Of a stretch of DNA of 64,000 nt, positions 11,766 to 23,881 are shown piece after piece. The first letter of the stretch is position 1; every line of letters begins with the position of its first letter. Origin of the DNA: Stomorhina lunata (lineage: Eukaryota; Arthropoda; Insecta; Diptera; Rhiniidae). Where the stretch lies: assembly GCA_933228675.1 (NCBI GenBank), contig OW121743.1, forward strand, positions 54,562,903 to 54,626,902, in the 5' to 3' direction. The notes below the pieces were generated by a model, which made no database searches, was not told where the DNA came from, and was given only the letters and a program-made list of their open reading frames with translations. The position numbers were made by a program, and so were the translations under genes.

Positions 11766-14700
11766 CAGACTAAGACATAGACTAAGACATAGACTAAGAC
11801 ATAGACTAAGACATAGACTAAGACATAGACTAAGACATAGACTAAGACATAGACTAAGACATAGACTAAGACATAGACTAAGACATAGACTAAGACATAG
11901 ACTAAGACATAGACTAAGACATAGACTAAGACATAGACTAAGACATAGACTAAGACTAAGACACAGACAAAGACATAGACTAAGACATAGACTAAACATA
12001 GACTAAGACATAGACTAAGACATAGACTAAGACATAGACTAAGACATAGACTAAGACATAGACTAAGACATAGACTAAGACATAGACTAAGACATAGACT
12101 AAGACATAGACTAAGACATAGACTAAGACATAGACTAAGACATAGACTAAGACATAGACTAAGACATAGACTAAGACATAGACTAAGACATAGACTAAGA
12201 CATAGACTAAGACATAGACTAAGACATAGACTAAGACATAGACTAAGACATAGACTAAGACATAGACTAAGACATAGACTAAGACATAGACTAAGACATA
12301 GACTAAGACATAGACTAAGACATAGACTAAGACATAGACTAAGACATAGACTAAGACATAGACTAAGACATAGACTAAGACATAGACTAAGACATAGACT
12401 AAGACATAGACTAAGACATAGACTAAGACATAGACTAAGACATAGACTAAGACATAGACTAAGACATAGACTAAGACATAGACTAAGACATAGACTAAGA
12501 CATAGACTAAGACATAGACTAAGACATAGACTAAGACATAGACTAAGACATAGACTAAGACATAGACTAAGACATAGACTAAGACATAGACTAAGATATA
12601 GACTAAGACATAGACTAAGACATAGACTAAGACATAGACTAAGACATAGACTAAGACATAGACTAAAACATAGACTAAGACATAAACTAAGACATAGGCT
12701 AAGACATAGACTAAGACATAGACTAAGACATAGACTAAGACATAGACTAAGACATAGACTAAGACATAGACTAAGATATAGACTAAGACATAGACTAAGA
12801 CATAGACTAAGACATAGACTAAGACATAGACTAAGACATAGACTAAGACATAGACTAAGACATAGACTAAGACATAGACTAAGACATAGACTAAGACAAA
12901 GACTAAGACTAAGACTAAGACACAGACAAAGACATAGACTAAGACATAGACTAAACATAGACTAAGACATAGACTAAGACATAGACTAAGACATAGACTA
13001 AGACATAGACTAAGACATAGACTAAGACATAGACTAAGACATAGACTAAGACATAGACTAAGACATAGACTAAGAAATAGACTAAGACATAGACTAAGAC
13101 ATAGACTAAGACATAGACTAAGACATAGACTAAGACATAGACTAAGACATAGACTAAGACATAGACTAAGACATAGACTAAGACATAGACTAAGACAAAG
13201 ACTAAGACTAAGACACAGACAAAGACATAGACTAAGACATAGACTAAACATAGACTAAGACATAGACTAAGACATAGACTAAGACATAGACTAAGACATA
13301 GACTAAGACATAGACTAAGACATAGATTAAGACATAGACTAAGACATAGACTAAGACATAGACTAAGACATAGACTAAGACATAGACTAAGACATAGACT
13401 AAGACATAGACTAAGACATAGACTAAGACATAGACTAAGACATAGACTAAGACATAGACTAAGACATAGACTAAGACATAGACTAAGACATAGACTAAGA
13501 CATAGACTAAGACATAGACTAAGACATAGACTAAGACATAGACTAAGACATAGACTAAGACATAGACTAAGACATAGACTAAGACATAGACTAAGACATA
13601 GACTAAGACATAGACTAAGACATAGACTAAGACATAGACTAAGACATAGACTAAGACATAGACTAAGACATAGACTAAGACATAGACTAAGACATAGACT
13701 AAGACATAGACTAAGACATAGACTAAGACATAGACTAAGACATAGACTAAGACATAGACTAAGACATAGACTAAGACATAGACTAAGACATAGACTAAGA
13801 CATAGACTAAGACATAGACTAAGACATAGACTAAGACATAGACTAAGACATAGACTAAGACATAGACTAAGACATAGACTAAGACATAGACTAAGACATA
13901 GACTAAGACATAGACTAAGACATAGACTAAGACATAGACTAAGACATAGACTAAGACATAGACTAAGACATAGACTAAGACATAGACTAAGACATAGACT
14001 AAGACATAGACTAAGACATAGACTAAGACATAGACTAAGACATAGACTAAGACATAGACTAAGACATAGACTAAGACATAGACTAAGACATAGACTAAGA
14101 CATAGACTAAGACATAGACTAAGACATAGACTAAGACATAGACTAAGACATAGACTAAGATATAGACTAAGACATAGACTAAGACATAGACTAAGACATA
14201 GACTAAGACATAGACTAAGACATAGACTAAAACATAGACTAAGACATAAACTAAGACATAGGCTAAGACATAGACTAAGACATAGACTAAGACATAGACT
14301 AAGACATAGACTAAGACATAGACTAAGACATAGACTAAGATATAGACTAAGACATAGACTAAGACATAGACTAAGACATAGACTAAGACATAGACTAAGA
14401 CATAGACTAAGACATAGACTAAGACATAGACTAAGACATAGACTAAGACATAGACTAAGACATAGACTAAGACATGGACTAAGACATAGACTAAGACATA
14501 GACTAAGACATAGACTAAGACATAGACTAAGACATAGACTAAGACATAGACTAAGACATAGACTAAGACATAGACTAAGACATAGACTAAGACATAGACT
14601 AAGACATAGACTAAGACATAGACTAAGACATAGACTAAGACATAGACTAAGACATAGACTAAGACATAGACTAAGACATAGACTAAGACATAGACTAAGA

Positions 14701-16766
14701 CATAGACTAAGACATAGACTAAGACATAGACTAAGACATAGACTAAGACATAGACTAAGACATAGACTAAGACATAGACTAAGACATAGACTAAGACATA
14801 GACTAAGACATAGACTAAGACATAGACTAAGACATAGACTAAGACATAGACTAAGACATAGACTAAGACATAGACTAAGACATAGACTAAGACATAGACT
14901 AAGACATAGACTAAGACATAGACTAAGACATAGACTAAGACATAGACTAAGATATAGACTAAGACATAGACTAAGACATAGACTAAGACATAGACTAAGA
15001 CATAGACTAAGACATAGACTAAGACATAGACTAAAACATAGACTAAGACATAAACTAAGACATAGGCTAAGACATAGACTAAGACATAGACTAAGACATA
15101 GACTAAGACATAGACTAAGACATAGACTAAGACATAGACTAAGATATAGACTAAGACATAGACTAAGACATAGACTAAGACATAGACTAAGACATAGACT
15201 AAGACATAGACTAAGACATAGACTAAGACACAGACTAAGACATAGACTAAGACATAGACTAAGACATAGACTAAGACATAGACTAAGACATAGACTAAGA
15301 CATAGACTAAGACATAGACTAAGACATAGACTAAGACATAGACTAAGACATAGACTAAGACATAGACTAAGACATAGACTAAGACATAGACTAAGACATA
15401 GACTAAGACATAGACTAAGACATAGACTAAGACATAGACTAAGACATAGACTAAGACATAGACTAAGACATAGACTAAGACATAGACTAAGACATAGACT
15501 AAGACATAGACTAAGACATAGACTAAGACATAGACTAAGACATAGACTAAGACATAGACTAAGACATAGACTAAGACATAGACTAAGACATAGACTAAGA
15601 CATAGAGTAAGACATAGACTAAGACATAGACTAAGACATAGACTAAGACATAGACTAAGACATAGACTAAGACATAGACTAAGACATAGACTAAGACATA
15701 GACTAAGACATAGACTAAGACATAGACTAAGACATAGACTAAGACAAAGACTAAGACTAAGACACAGACAAAGACATAGACTAAGACATAGACTAAACAT
15801 AGACTAAGACATAGACTAAGACATAGACTAAGACATAGACTAAGACATAGACTAAGACATAGACTAAGACATAGACTAAGACATAGACTAAGACATAGAC
15901 TAAGACATAGACTAAGACATAGACTAAGACATAGACTAAGACATAGACTAAGACATAGACTAAGACATAGACTAAGACATAGACTAAGACATAGACTAAG
16001 ACATAGACTAAGACATAGACTAAGACATAGACTAAGACATAGACTAAGACATAGACTAAGACATAGACTAAGACATAGACTAAGACATAGACTAAGACAT
16101 AGACTAAGACATAGACTAAGACACAGACTAAGACATAGACTAAGACATAGACTAAGACATAGACTAAGACATAGACTAAGACATAGACTAAGACATAGAC
16201 TAAGACATAGACTAAGACATAGACTAAGACATAGACTAAGACATAGACTAAGACATAGATTAAGACATAGACTAAGACATAGACTAAGACATAGACTAAG
16301 ACATAGACTAAGACATAGACTAAGACATAGACTAAGACATAGACTAAGACATAGACTAAGACATAGACTAAGACATAGACTAAGACATAGACTAAGACAT
16401 AGACTAAGACATAGACTAAGACATAGACTAAGACATAGACTAAGACATAGACTAAGACATAGACTAAGACATAGACTAAGACATAGACTAAGACATAGAC
16501 TAAGACATAGACTAAGACATAGACTAAGACATAGACTAAGACATAGACTAAGACATAGACTAAGACATAGACTAAGACATAGACTAAGACATAGACTAAG
16601 ACATAGAGTAAGACATAGACTAAGACATAGACTAAGACATAGACTAAGACATAGACTAAGACATAGACTAAGACATAGACTAAGACATAGACTAAGATAT
16701 AGACTAAGACATAGACTAAGACATAGACTAAGACATAGACTAAGACATAGACTAAAACATAGACTA
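11766..16766. repeat. 12-bp satellite AGACATAGACTA, main block
   Basis: About 5 kb of nearly perfect 12-mers. A higher-order pattern is visible. A junction made of AAAGACTAAGACTAAGACAC plus AGACAAAGAC and the shortened unit ACTAAACATAGAC recurs near 11950-12000, 12895-12955, 13195-13250 and 15745-15800. A marker trio (AAAACAT, then CATAAACTA, then CATAGGCTA) recurs at 12661, 14225 and 15029. Because the unit is divisible by three and lacks stops in several frames on both strands, it gives open frames of up to 949 codons (Cys-Leu-Ser-Leu or Tyr-Val-Leu-Val repeats). These have no non-repeat domain and should not be annotated as proteins. Confidence 0.97.
16750..16766. repeat. Target-site duplication, 5' copy
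   Basis: GACTAAAACATAGACTA immediately precedes the retrotransposon and is repeated exactly at 19425-19441 after its poly(A). The AAAACAT variant is rare in the satellite, so the match is unlikely to be just the background repeat. Confidence 0.75.
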
Positions 16767-19313
16767 CAAGAGTATAAAAACTATCTAGATAGCATTGTAA
16801 ATGACGCTGCAGCTTTTAACCCGAAAGTCATTGCCGGTGACTTTAATGCATGGGCAGTCGAATGGGGGTCGCAATTTACTAACTCTAGAGGTCGTGCACT
16901 TTTAGAGGCGTTTTCTCGGTTAGATATAGTCCTTTGTAACATCGGAAATGTTCAAACGTTTAGGAGAGGAGCTACAGGCTCTATTGTAGACCTCACATTT
17001 GTTACCCATTCGCTGGCAAGAAACATTAAATGGAACGTTAGTGAGCATTACACTCACAGCGACCACCAGGCTATTACCTTCACGGTGTATAATAGTACGC
17101 GTTTAGGTCTGAGACGACCTCTTACCTCGCTGGGATGGGCCCAAGAAAAACTTGACCCAGATATCTTTTTGGTAGAATTCGCTTCTCATCTACCGCCGGA
17201 AGGTGAAGTTCAAGTCTCAAACATTACTGAAGCTTTAAGAAATGCTTGTGACGCTTCAATGCCTAGAAGAAGACAATCAAATAACAGGAAACCAAACTAC
17301 TGGTGGAACTCTGAAATAGCTGAATTACGCAAAAAATGCTTGAAGTCAAGAAGATTGTTCCAGAGACGACAATCAAGACATGATGCCGATATTATACGCC
17401 AAATATATCATCAGGCAAGGTGTGATCTTCAGAAAGCTATAAAGAGAAGTAAGCAAGAAAGCTTTCGACTACTATGTAGAGAAGTTGATGCGAACCCATG
17501 GGGAAATGCCTACCGCATTGTTATGGCTCGCTTAAAAAATCAAAAAACCCCACAAGTTACATGTCCACAGCTCCTCAAGAATATTGTGGAAGCTCTTTTC
17601 CCAAGTGGACAACTGCAAGAAGGAATAGTGCAACATACTGATAGTCCAATAGTAGAAGTGTCAGAAGAGGAAGTAATTCAATCCTGCTCTTGTATAGGCG
17701 ACAACAAGGCTCCTGGGCCAGATGCCATACCAAACAGAGCACTGAAGATAGCATTAAAGGAGAAACCCTATATTTTTGCTAATGTGTTTAACAATTGCCT
17801 CAGAACTGGAAAATTTCCAGAGATCTGGAAAAAACAAAAGCTGGTCTTATTACCAAAACCAAATAAACGCTTAGGTGAGCCGTCATCATACCGACCCATT
17901 TGTCTTTTGGACACAATTGGAAAGATACTGGAAAGAATAGTATGTAACAGATTACTACCTGAAGTTGAAAGATCAAACGGACTTTCAGATAGACAATACG
18001 GCTTCCGGAAAGCTAGGTCAACGGTGGACGCCATAAATATGGTGAAGAAAATGGCGGAGGAAGCAATACACGGAAAAGGTGCAAATCGGAAATACTGTAT
18101 GGTTATCACATTGGATATCAAAAATGCATTTAACAGCGCGGGATGGAACCATATAATGACATCACTTCAACGCTTAGAAGTCTCCAACTATATTATTAGA
18201 ATAATCGGTGACTATTTTACAAATAGAACCTTATGGTATAACACCGACGAAGGAACGAAATGTCATCTGACCTCAGCGGGAGTACCTCAAGGATCAGTTT
18301 TGGGCCCATTGCTCTGGAATATTATGTACAATGAAGTACTAGAATTAAATATTCCCGAAGAGACCAATATTATTGGATTCGCCGATGATATTGCAATTGT
18401 TGTCTGTGCACGCTTCCTTGATGAAGTGCAAATGTACGCCAACGACTGCATCAGTATAGTGAAGGGTTGGCTAGACAAAGTTGGCTTAGAACTAGCAGAG
18501 CATAAAACGGAAGCAGTTTTAATTAGCAGCAGGAGAAAAAAGGAATCTTTAGAAATAAAAGTGGGTAGAACAACTATTTCGTCATCTACATCAATAAAAT
18601 ACTTAGGCGTAATGATAGACGATAAGCTTAATTTTAAAGCACATCTAGAATATGCGTTCAAAAAAGCAGCAGTTGCAAACAATGCTCTCAGTAGAATAAT
18701 GCCTAATGTCGGTGGACCCAGACAAAGTAGAAGGACTTTATTATGTATAGTAACAATGTCGATACTACTATATGGAGCCCCTATTTGGGCAAAATCAATC
18801 AGGAGTGTGTCTCGAAAAAACATTCTCTCCCTTTTTAGGCAAAGTTGTCTAAGAGTAGCAAGTGGCTATCGGACAATATCACTAGAAGCTATAGCTGTTA
18901 TTTCGGGAACGATCCCACTTGATCTGGCTTCAGATGAGGCATATAGAATATATGAAGCTAAAACAGCGAATAGATCTGAAAATGCACAAGAGAGGAAGTT
19001 AATGGAAAGAAATAAAACAATGACCAACTGGCAAAGAAGATGGCAAAGCTCAGATAAAGGGAGATGGACATTCAAATTAATTCCAACAATAAACAAATGG
19101 GTCAATCGAAAACATGGAGAGGTGAATTATAACCTCACACAGTTTTTATCAGGTCACGGAGGATTCAGAAGATATTTATTTAAATATGGGCACGACTTCT
19201 CGCCGGATTGCCGAAGTAGCGTAAGCGCTAACCAGCCCCGCGAAGTAATACCTGAGGGCAGTGCCGCGGGGAGAGTGGTAGAAGAATGGGAAGGCGGTTT
19301 AGTGAGTAGGTGA
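16767..19313 (+). CDS. R1-clade ORF2 fragment: endonuclease + reverse transcriptase
   Basis: The frame is open from the truncation point to the TGA at 19313 (848 residues). There is no true start here; the GTG at 17085 is internal. An APE-type endonuclease fragment comes first, with GDFNAW at about residues 24-29 and the SDH motif at 98-100. The reverse transcriptase follows: a SYRPICLLDTIGKILER block, QYGFRKARSTVDAI, LDIKNAFNSAGW near 449, GVPQGSVLGPLLWN, and the FADD active site at 538-541. The C-terminal part has the R1-type pattern ending YNLTQFLSGHGGFRRYL. After SPDC the expected CCHC knuckle and tail are not seen. The last ~40 residues (SANQPREVIPEG and on) look unlike the family, so a 3' deletion or frame change is likely. 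The role in an intact copy is nicking target DNA and copying the element RNA. This copy cannot be autonomous. Confidence 0.9.
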   Translation, partial: QEYKNYLDSIVNDAAAFNPKVIAGDFNAWAVEWGSQFTNSRGRALLEAFSRLDIVLCNIGNVQTFRRGATGSIVDLTFVTHSLARNIKWNVSEHYTHSDHQAITFTVYNSTRLGLRRPLTSLGWAQEKLDPDIFLVEFASHLPPEGEVQVSNITEALRNACDASMPRRRQSNNRKPNYWWNSEIAELRKKCLKSRRLFQRRQSRHDADIIRQIYHQARCDLQKAIKRSKQESFRLLCREVDANPWGNAYRIVMARLKNQKTPQVTCPQLLKNIVEALFPSGQLQEGIVQHTDSPIVEVSEEEVIQSCSCIGDNKAPGPDAIPNRALKIALKEKPYIFANVFNNCLRTGKFPEIWKKQKLVLLPKPNKRLGEPSSYRPICLLDTIGKILERIVCNRLLPEVERSNGLSDRQYGFRKARSTVDAINMVKKMAEEAIHGKGANRKYCMVITLDIKNAFNSAGWNHIMTSLQRLEVSNYIIRIIGDYFTNRTLWYNTDEGTKCHLTSAGVPQGSVLGPLLWNIMYNEVLELNIPEETNIIGFADDIAIVVCARFLDEVQMYANDCISIVKGWLDKVGLELAEHKTEAVLISSRRKKESLEIKVGRTTISSSTSIKYLGVMIDDKLNFKAHLEYAFKKAAVANNALSRIMPNVGGPRQSRRTLLCIVTMSILLYGAPIWAKSIRSVSRKNILSLFRQSCLRVASGYRTISLEAIAVISGTIPLDLASDEAYRIYEAKTANRSENAQERKLMERNKTMTNWQRRWQSSDKGRWTFKLIPTINKWVNRKHGEVNYNLTQFLSGHGGFRRYLFKYGHDFSPDCRSSVSANQPREVIPEGSAAGRVVEEWEGGLVSR

Positions 19314-19383
19314 CACACAAGACCTTGTCGAATCTCACATAATGAAAATGATTTCATATCTTTAGAAGATTCCGCACCCCATA

Positions 19384-19424
<41 letters not shown>
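19314..19424 (+). other. Retrotransposon 3' UTR and poly(A)
   Basis: About 70 bp of 3' UTR is followed by roughly 40 uninterrupted A residues from 19385, directly abutting the second copy of the target-site duplication. Confidence 0.85.
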
Positions 19425-19426
<2 letters not shown>

Positions 19427-20128
19427 CTAAAACATAGACTAAGACATAAACTAAGACATTGGCTAAGACATAGACTAAGACATAGACTAAGACATAGACT
19501 AAGACATAGACTAAGACATAGACTAAGACATAGACTAAGATATAGACTAAGACATAGACTAAGACATAGACTAAGACATAGACTAAGACATAGACTAAGA
19601 CATAGACTAAGACATAGACTAAGACATAGACTAAGATATAGACTAAGACATAGACTAAGACATAGACTAAGACATAGACTAAGACATAGACTAAGACATA
19701 GACTAAGACATAGACTAAGACATAGACTAAGACATAGACTAAGACATAGACTAAGACATAGACTAAGACATAGACTAAGACATAGACTAAGACATAGACT
19801 AAGACATAGACTAAGACATAGACTAAGACATAGACTAAGACATAGACTAAGACATAGACTAAGACATAGACTAAGACATAGACTAAGACATAGACTAAGA
19901 CATAGACTAAGACATAGACTAAGACATAGACTAAGACATAGACTAAGACATAGACTAAGACATAGACTAAGACATAGACTAAGACATAGACTAAGACATA
20001 GACTAAGACATAGACTAAGACATAGACTAAGACATAGACTAAGACACAGAATAAGATATAGACTAAGACATAGACGAAGAATAAGACAGAGACTAAGACA
20101 TATACATTAGACTAAGACTTAGACTTAT
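19425..20128. repeat. 12-bp satellite, block after the retrotransposon
   Basis: It opens with the second target-site copy (19425-19441) and then continues with the CATAAACTA variant and a CATTGGCTA unit, one base from the CATAGGCTA marker seen elsewhere. This is the expected continuation of the higher-order unit interrupted by the insertion. The array decays after about 20040 into irregular ATAAGACAGAG-type units. Confidence 0.95.
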
Positions 20129-20943
20129 TTATTTTGATTTCATATTTGTGCTCTTGACCCACTGTTTTCTATCAATATAAAAACTTGTGTGTCAATCTAT
20201 TAAGGAAAACTTGACATTACTTTATTATCACTATAATTTTCTCATGCATTTGTTTGTATTTATTTTTTCCCCAGAAACTGAGTCATTTAACTAACAATTA
20301 TCGTCCAATAATTATTTATTTGTGACCAATATCAATTGTAGTAAACAGTTGTAATTGCATGCTAAAACTCAGATTGAATCTGTGAATAAATTATTTTGCA
20401 TTTTTTAAATGCATTTATTTATAAACAGTAGCCGTTTATAAAAACGTCATTATTTTTTCGATGTAAATATTTTATTTATCTGAAACGTACGTTAAAAAAA
20501 TGCAAAATATTTTTTGTAATAAGGAATTAAGGAGAAAATTATATGTTGAACATTACATCAATACAATGAAATGTTGCATAAATTGTATAAAAGCTTTACA
20601 TTATGGGTTTGTATAACCTGATTTACTTTTCAGTCTTAAGTTCTGCTTTGGTTAATTTTAATTTTGAACAAAAATATTTTGTTTCGGGGTAATTAATATT
20701 TTTCTCACAATTCTTTTTGCATATTTTTAGTCTCATAACTACAAAATTAAAAGTATAATTAATATGCCCCTAGAGCAAAATTAAATAGAACAAGAAAAAT
20801 ATTAAAAAAGGAGCAGCGAAATTGTACAAAACAAACTTCAAAAATGTGGAACCATGCGCTGGAAATGGGGCATTTTTTTTAAACAGCAGAGATTTTAAAA
20901 TATCCAGTATTTAACGAGCAGGAAACCCAAAATATTATTAATA
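20129..20943. other. AT-rich spacer between oppositely oriented satellite blocks
   Basis: About 815 bp with no credible gene and no repeat I recognise. Confidence 0.5.
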
Positions 20944-21774
20944 CCTATGCCTATGTCTACGACATAGTCTATATTTAATTCTATGTTTTAGTCTACGTGT
21001 TAGTCTATGTCTTAGTCTATGTCTTAGTCTATGTCTTAGTCTATGTCTTAGTCTATGTCTTAGTCAATGTCTTAGTCTATGTCTTAGTCTATGTCTTAGT
21101 CTATGTCTTAGTCTATGTCTATGTCTTAGTCTATGTCTTAGTCTATGTCTTAGTCTATGTCTTAGTCTATGTCTTAGTCTATGTCTATGTCTATGTCTTA
21201 GTCTATGTCTTAGTCTATGTCTTAGTCTATGTCTTAGTCTATGTCTTAGTCTATGTCTTAGTCTATGTCTTAGTCTATGTCTTAGTCTATGTCTTAGTCT
21301 ATGTCTTAGTCTATGTCTTAGTCTATGTCTTAGTCTATGTCTTAGTCTATGTCTTAGTCTATGTCTTAGTCTATGTCTTAGTCTATGTCTTAGTCTATGT
21401 CTTAGTCTATGTCTTAGTCTATGTCTTAGTCTATGTCTTAGTCTATGTCTTAGTCTATGTCTTAGTCTATGTCTTAGTCTATGTCTTAGTCTATGTCTTA
21501 GTCTGTGTCTTAGTCTATGTCTTAGTCTATGTCTTAGTCTATGTCTTAGTCTATGTCTTAGTCTATGTCTTAGTCTATGTCTTAGTCTATGTCTTAGTCT
21601 ATGTCTTAGTCTATGTCTTAGTCTATGTCTTAGTCTATGTCTTAGTCTATGTCTTAGTCTATGTCTTAGTCTATGTCTTAGTCTATGTCTTAGTCTATGT
21701 CTTAGTCTATGTCTTAGTCCATGTCTTAGTCCATGTCTTAGTCTATTTCGTAGTCTATGTCTTAGTCTATATCT
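20944..21774. repeat. 12-bp satellite, inverted block
   Basis: The unit TATGTCTTAGTC is the reverse complement of the main-block 12-mer. The first ~250 bp hold irregular 6-bp insertions (TATGTC TATGTC), and both ends are degenerate. With the main block it forms very large inverted repeats separated by about 0.8 kb. The open frame through it (repeating VLVY) is an artefact. Confidence 0.95.
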
Positions 21775-23881
21775 TTAAGTGGTTAAGGGTATCATATATT
21801 AGGGCTTGACCGAATATGTGACTTCCTTACTTGTTTTAAACTAAAAGTAACATATGAATGAACTTTAATTTTTCTCGAATCTCCTAAAAGTATGCAATGT
21901 TATTCTTACAAAACCTTATTAATTTCTAATCGATCATGGGATTGGACAGGCAAAACTTTTTTTTATAAGAACTAATAACAATTCGATTTAATTTATATTT
22001 TAACTATTTTCAGAATTTAATTTATTTGTATACTTAGTTTTATTGTAAACAATTAGAATTAAATTTAATGACATTTTCTTTGCTCTAATTCATTTTTTTA
22101 ATTTTTATATCTTTCTAGGTAAGTGAAAATTTATCCCAAAAGCTTAAAATAATTCTTTGGATTTTTATGTTTTAAATGCACGTAAGTTTGAACAAATACT
22201 TAAGAAAATTATTTGTTGCTGCCAAGCAAACAACTCCAATTTCTGATTATATGCAATTAAAAGCAAATGTACTCCATATAATAATTGAAAACAAATAGAT
22301 TTGAAAACAATTAAGATGACAGCAAAGTCAACAAATAACAACGAAAATAACAAACCAGCCCCTGTTTTATGTAGTCATATTGCACCCTAGAGACAAACAA
22401 CTTGTGGTGTATTAAATCTCAAAAAAATTAAATGAATTCCCAGGAACTTTAGCTCAAGGAAAACCTATATTTGCACTAAAAATTTAGACAAAAAAAGTGA
22501 AGCAAAACATTCCCCCAAAAATGTGCAACCAAATGCTGAAACAGGCGGCCTTTGAACTGAAGACAAACTGCAAAATGTATTGAATTGTCAACTATTCCAC
22601 CACCCGTTTTAATGGTAAAATGACATGACATGTAACATATTTTGCGTGTCACTTGGCTATTTCATGTCTTTTGTTTGCTTAATTTTGCAAATTTGTTTTA
22701 ACACTTTTCATCGAGACCCACCACCAAAACAATTATTCCAACTCACTCGGGTAGTAGGTGAAATTTTATAAAAAACGAAGAAAAAAATTTCAAAATAATT
22801 TTTTTTTCATTTCAATTGTCTATGAAAATTGCTTGGAAACTACATAAATTTTTATGGTTATACTCGAAGAAAGTTTAATTGAATTTCATGTATTGAAGAC
22901 ATTTATCTATTATTTTGCGGAAATGAGTGGTTGGAAATTATGAGGCTTAACATTTTAATGGTTTAAATAAAACAAATAGCCAATTTACACGTTTTACAAA
23001 CATTAATTCGACTTTTCATTATTTGTTTTTTACCACTTTTGTACTTGAAAATTGTGTTTTAACTGGGCTAATTGAGTGTTGTGTTAATTGGTTTGATAAT
23101 TTTTTTAATTTTATATAAAAATTCATTAATTTTAGCGCTATTTTACAGCCGTTGTAAAGTTAGTATTAAACATTTAATACTAATAAATTGCATTTTAAAC
23201 ACAAAAAGATTAAAGACGAAAAATCTTTTACAGAAACTTTATATTTCTAATAAAAATCTCAGAAATATTTTATTCTTAATTATGTTGCATACTTTAAGGA
23301 TGTTTGAAAAAAAGTAACTTCTTGTCTTTAATTATATTTGTGGCAATATGAAAGAAAAGCTTAAGTCGAAAATTGAAGTTTGATATATCATCAATTTTGG
23401 TAACATGTTTATTAGAGAAGAAGGATGAATATTAAAAAAAAATATAATAATATAATAATAATAATTCAGAAGATTTTACGATTTTCTACTTAAGCTCTTT
23501 TTCGAAACTAAAATTTGCGTTGAACTGGACCATAAGTAACCTTAAGAGGTTCTATTTAAATAAGAAGTATATTTTTTGTTTGAAAATAATGACTTCATTT
23601 GTTAAACGTCAACATTTATAGAGCTTAAGTGAAGTTAAGCGAAATCGTTATACGATGGAAGAAAAATCTGAATACGTACACAAAAATATATGTACATAAG
23701 TTGTTTTGATCAATGCATTATTGATTCAGAAAACTTAAGCTAAAAAGTAAACGTATCTAACATTGATAAAAAAGCCGAATTTTTTAAAAAGGACTAAACA
23801 CATTTAAGCGCCTTTGCTTCGTAATGCAATAAACGCCTTAACTCAATTATCTCTTAAGCCGACTTAAGCTGCTCTACCATA
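21775..23881. other. AT-rich non-coding DNA
   Basis: No gene, RNA gene or tandem array could be supported. The few frames of 60-80 codons are AT-driven and resemble no family I know. It could be intron or intergenic DNA. Confidence 0.5.

Larger units (their letters stand above)
16767..19424 (+). mobile_element. R1-clade non-LTR retrotransposon, 5'-truncated
   Basis: A 2.66-kb element inserted in the 12-bp satellite. It starts inside the endonuclease domain, so ORF1, the 5' UTR and the first part of ORF2 are missing, as is usual after incomplete target-primed reverse transcription. It ends with a short 3' UTR and about 40 A residues (19385-19424). A 17-bp target-site duplication flanks it. 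The intact frame, long A tail and exact duplication point to a recent insertion. Assignment to the R1 clade rests on the endonuclease and RT motifs and the C-terminal region. Some R1-clade lineages are known to target simple repeats (Waldo and Mino, from memory). Confidence 0.9.

Noticed and set aside
11610..15800. Minus-strand open frames of 129 to 949 codons
   Set aside because: Translation of the 12-bp satellite; pure four-residue repeats with frame changes at satellite junctions and no independent domain.
17085..19313. GTG at 17085 as the start of the retrotransposon protein
   Set aside because: The frame is open and family-like (GDFNAW, SDH) upstream to the truncation point at 16767, so this GTG is internal.
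17768..19357. Minus-strand frames of 67-178 codons inside the retrotransposon
   Set aside because: They lie antisense to a clear reverse transcriptase and show no family motifs.
20997..21809. 270-codon plus-strand open frame
   Set aside because: Translation of the inverted satellite block, artefact of a stop-free 12-mer.
23072..23317. 81-codon frame, possible small gene
   Set aside because: Leu/Ile/Lys/Asn-rich composition expected from AT-rich DNA, no motif, no supporting context.
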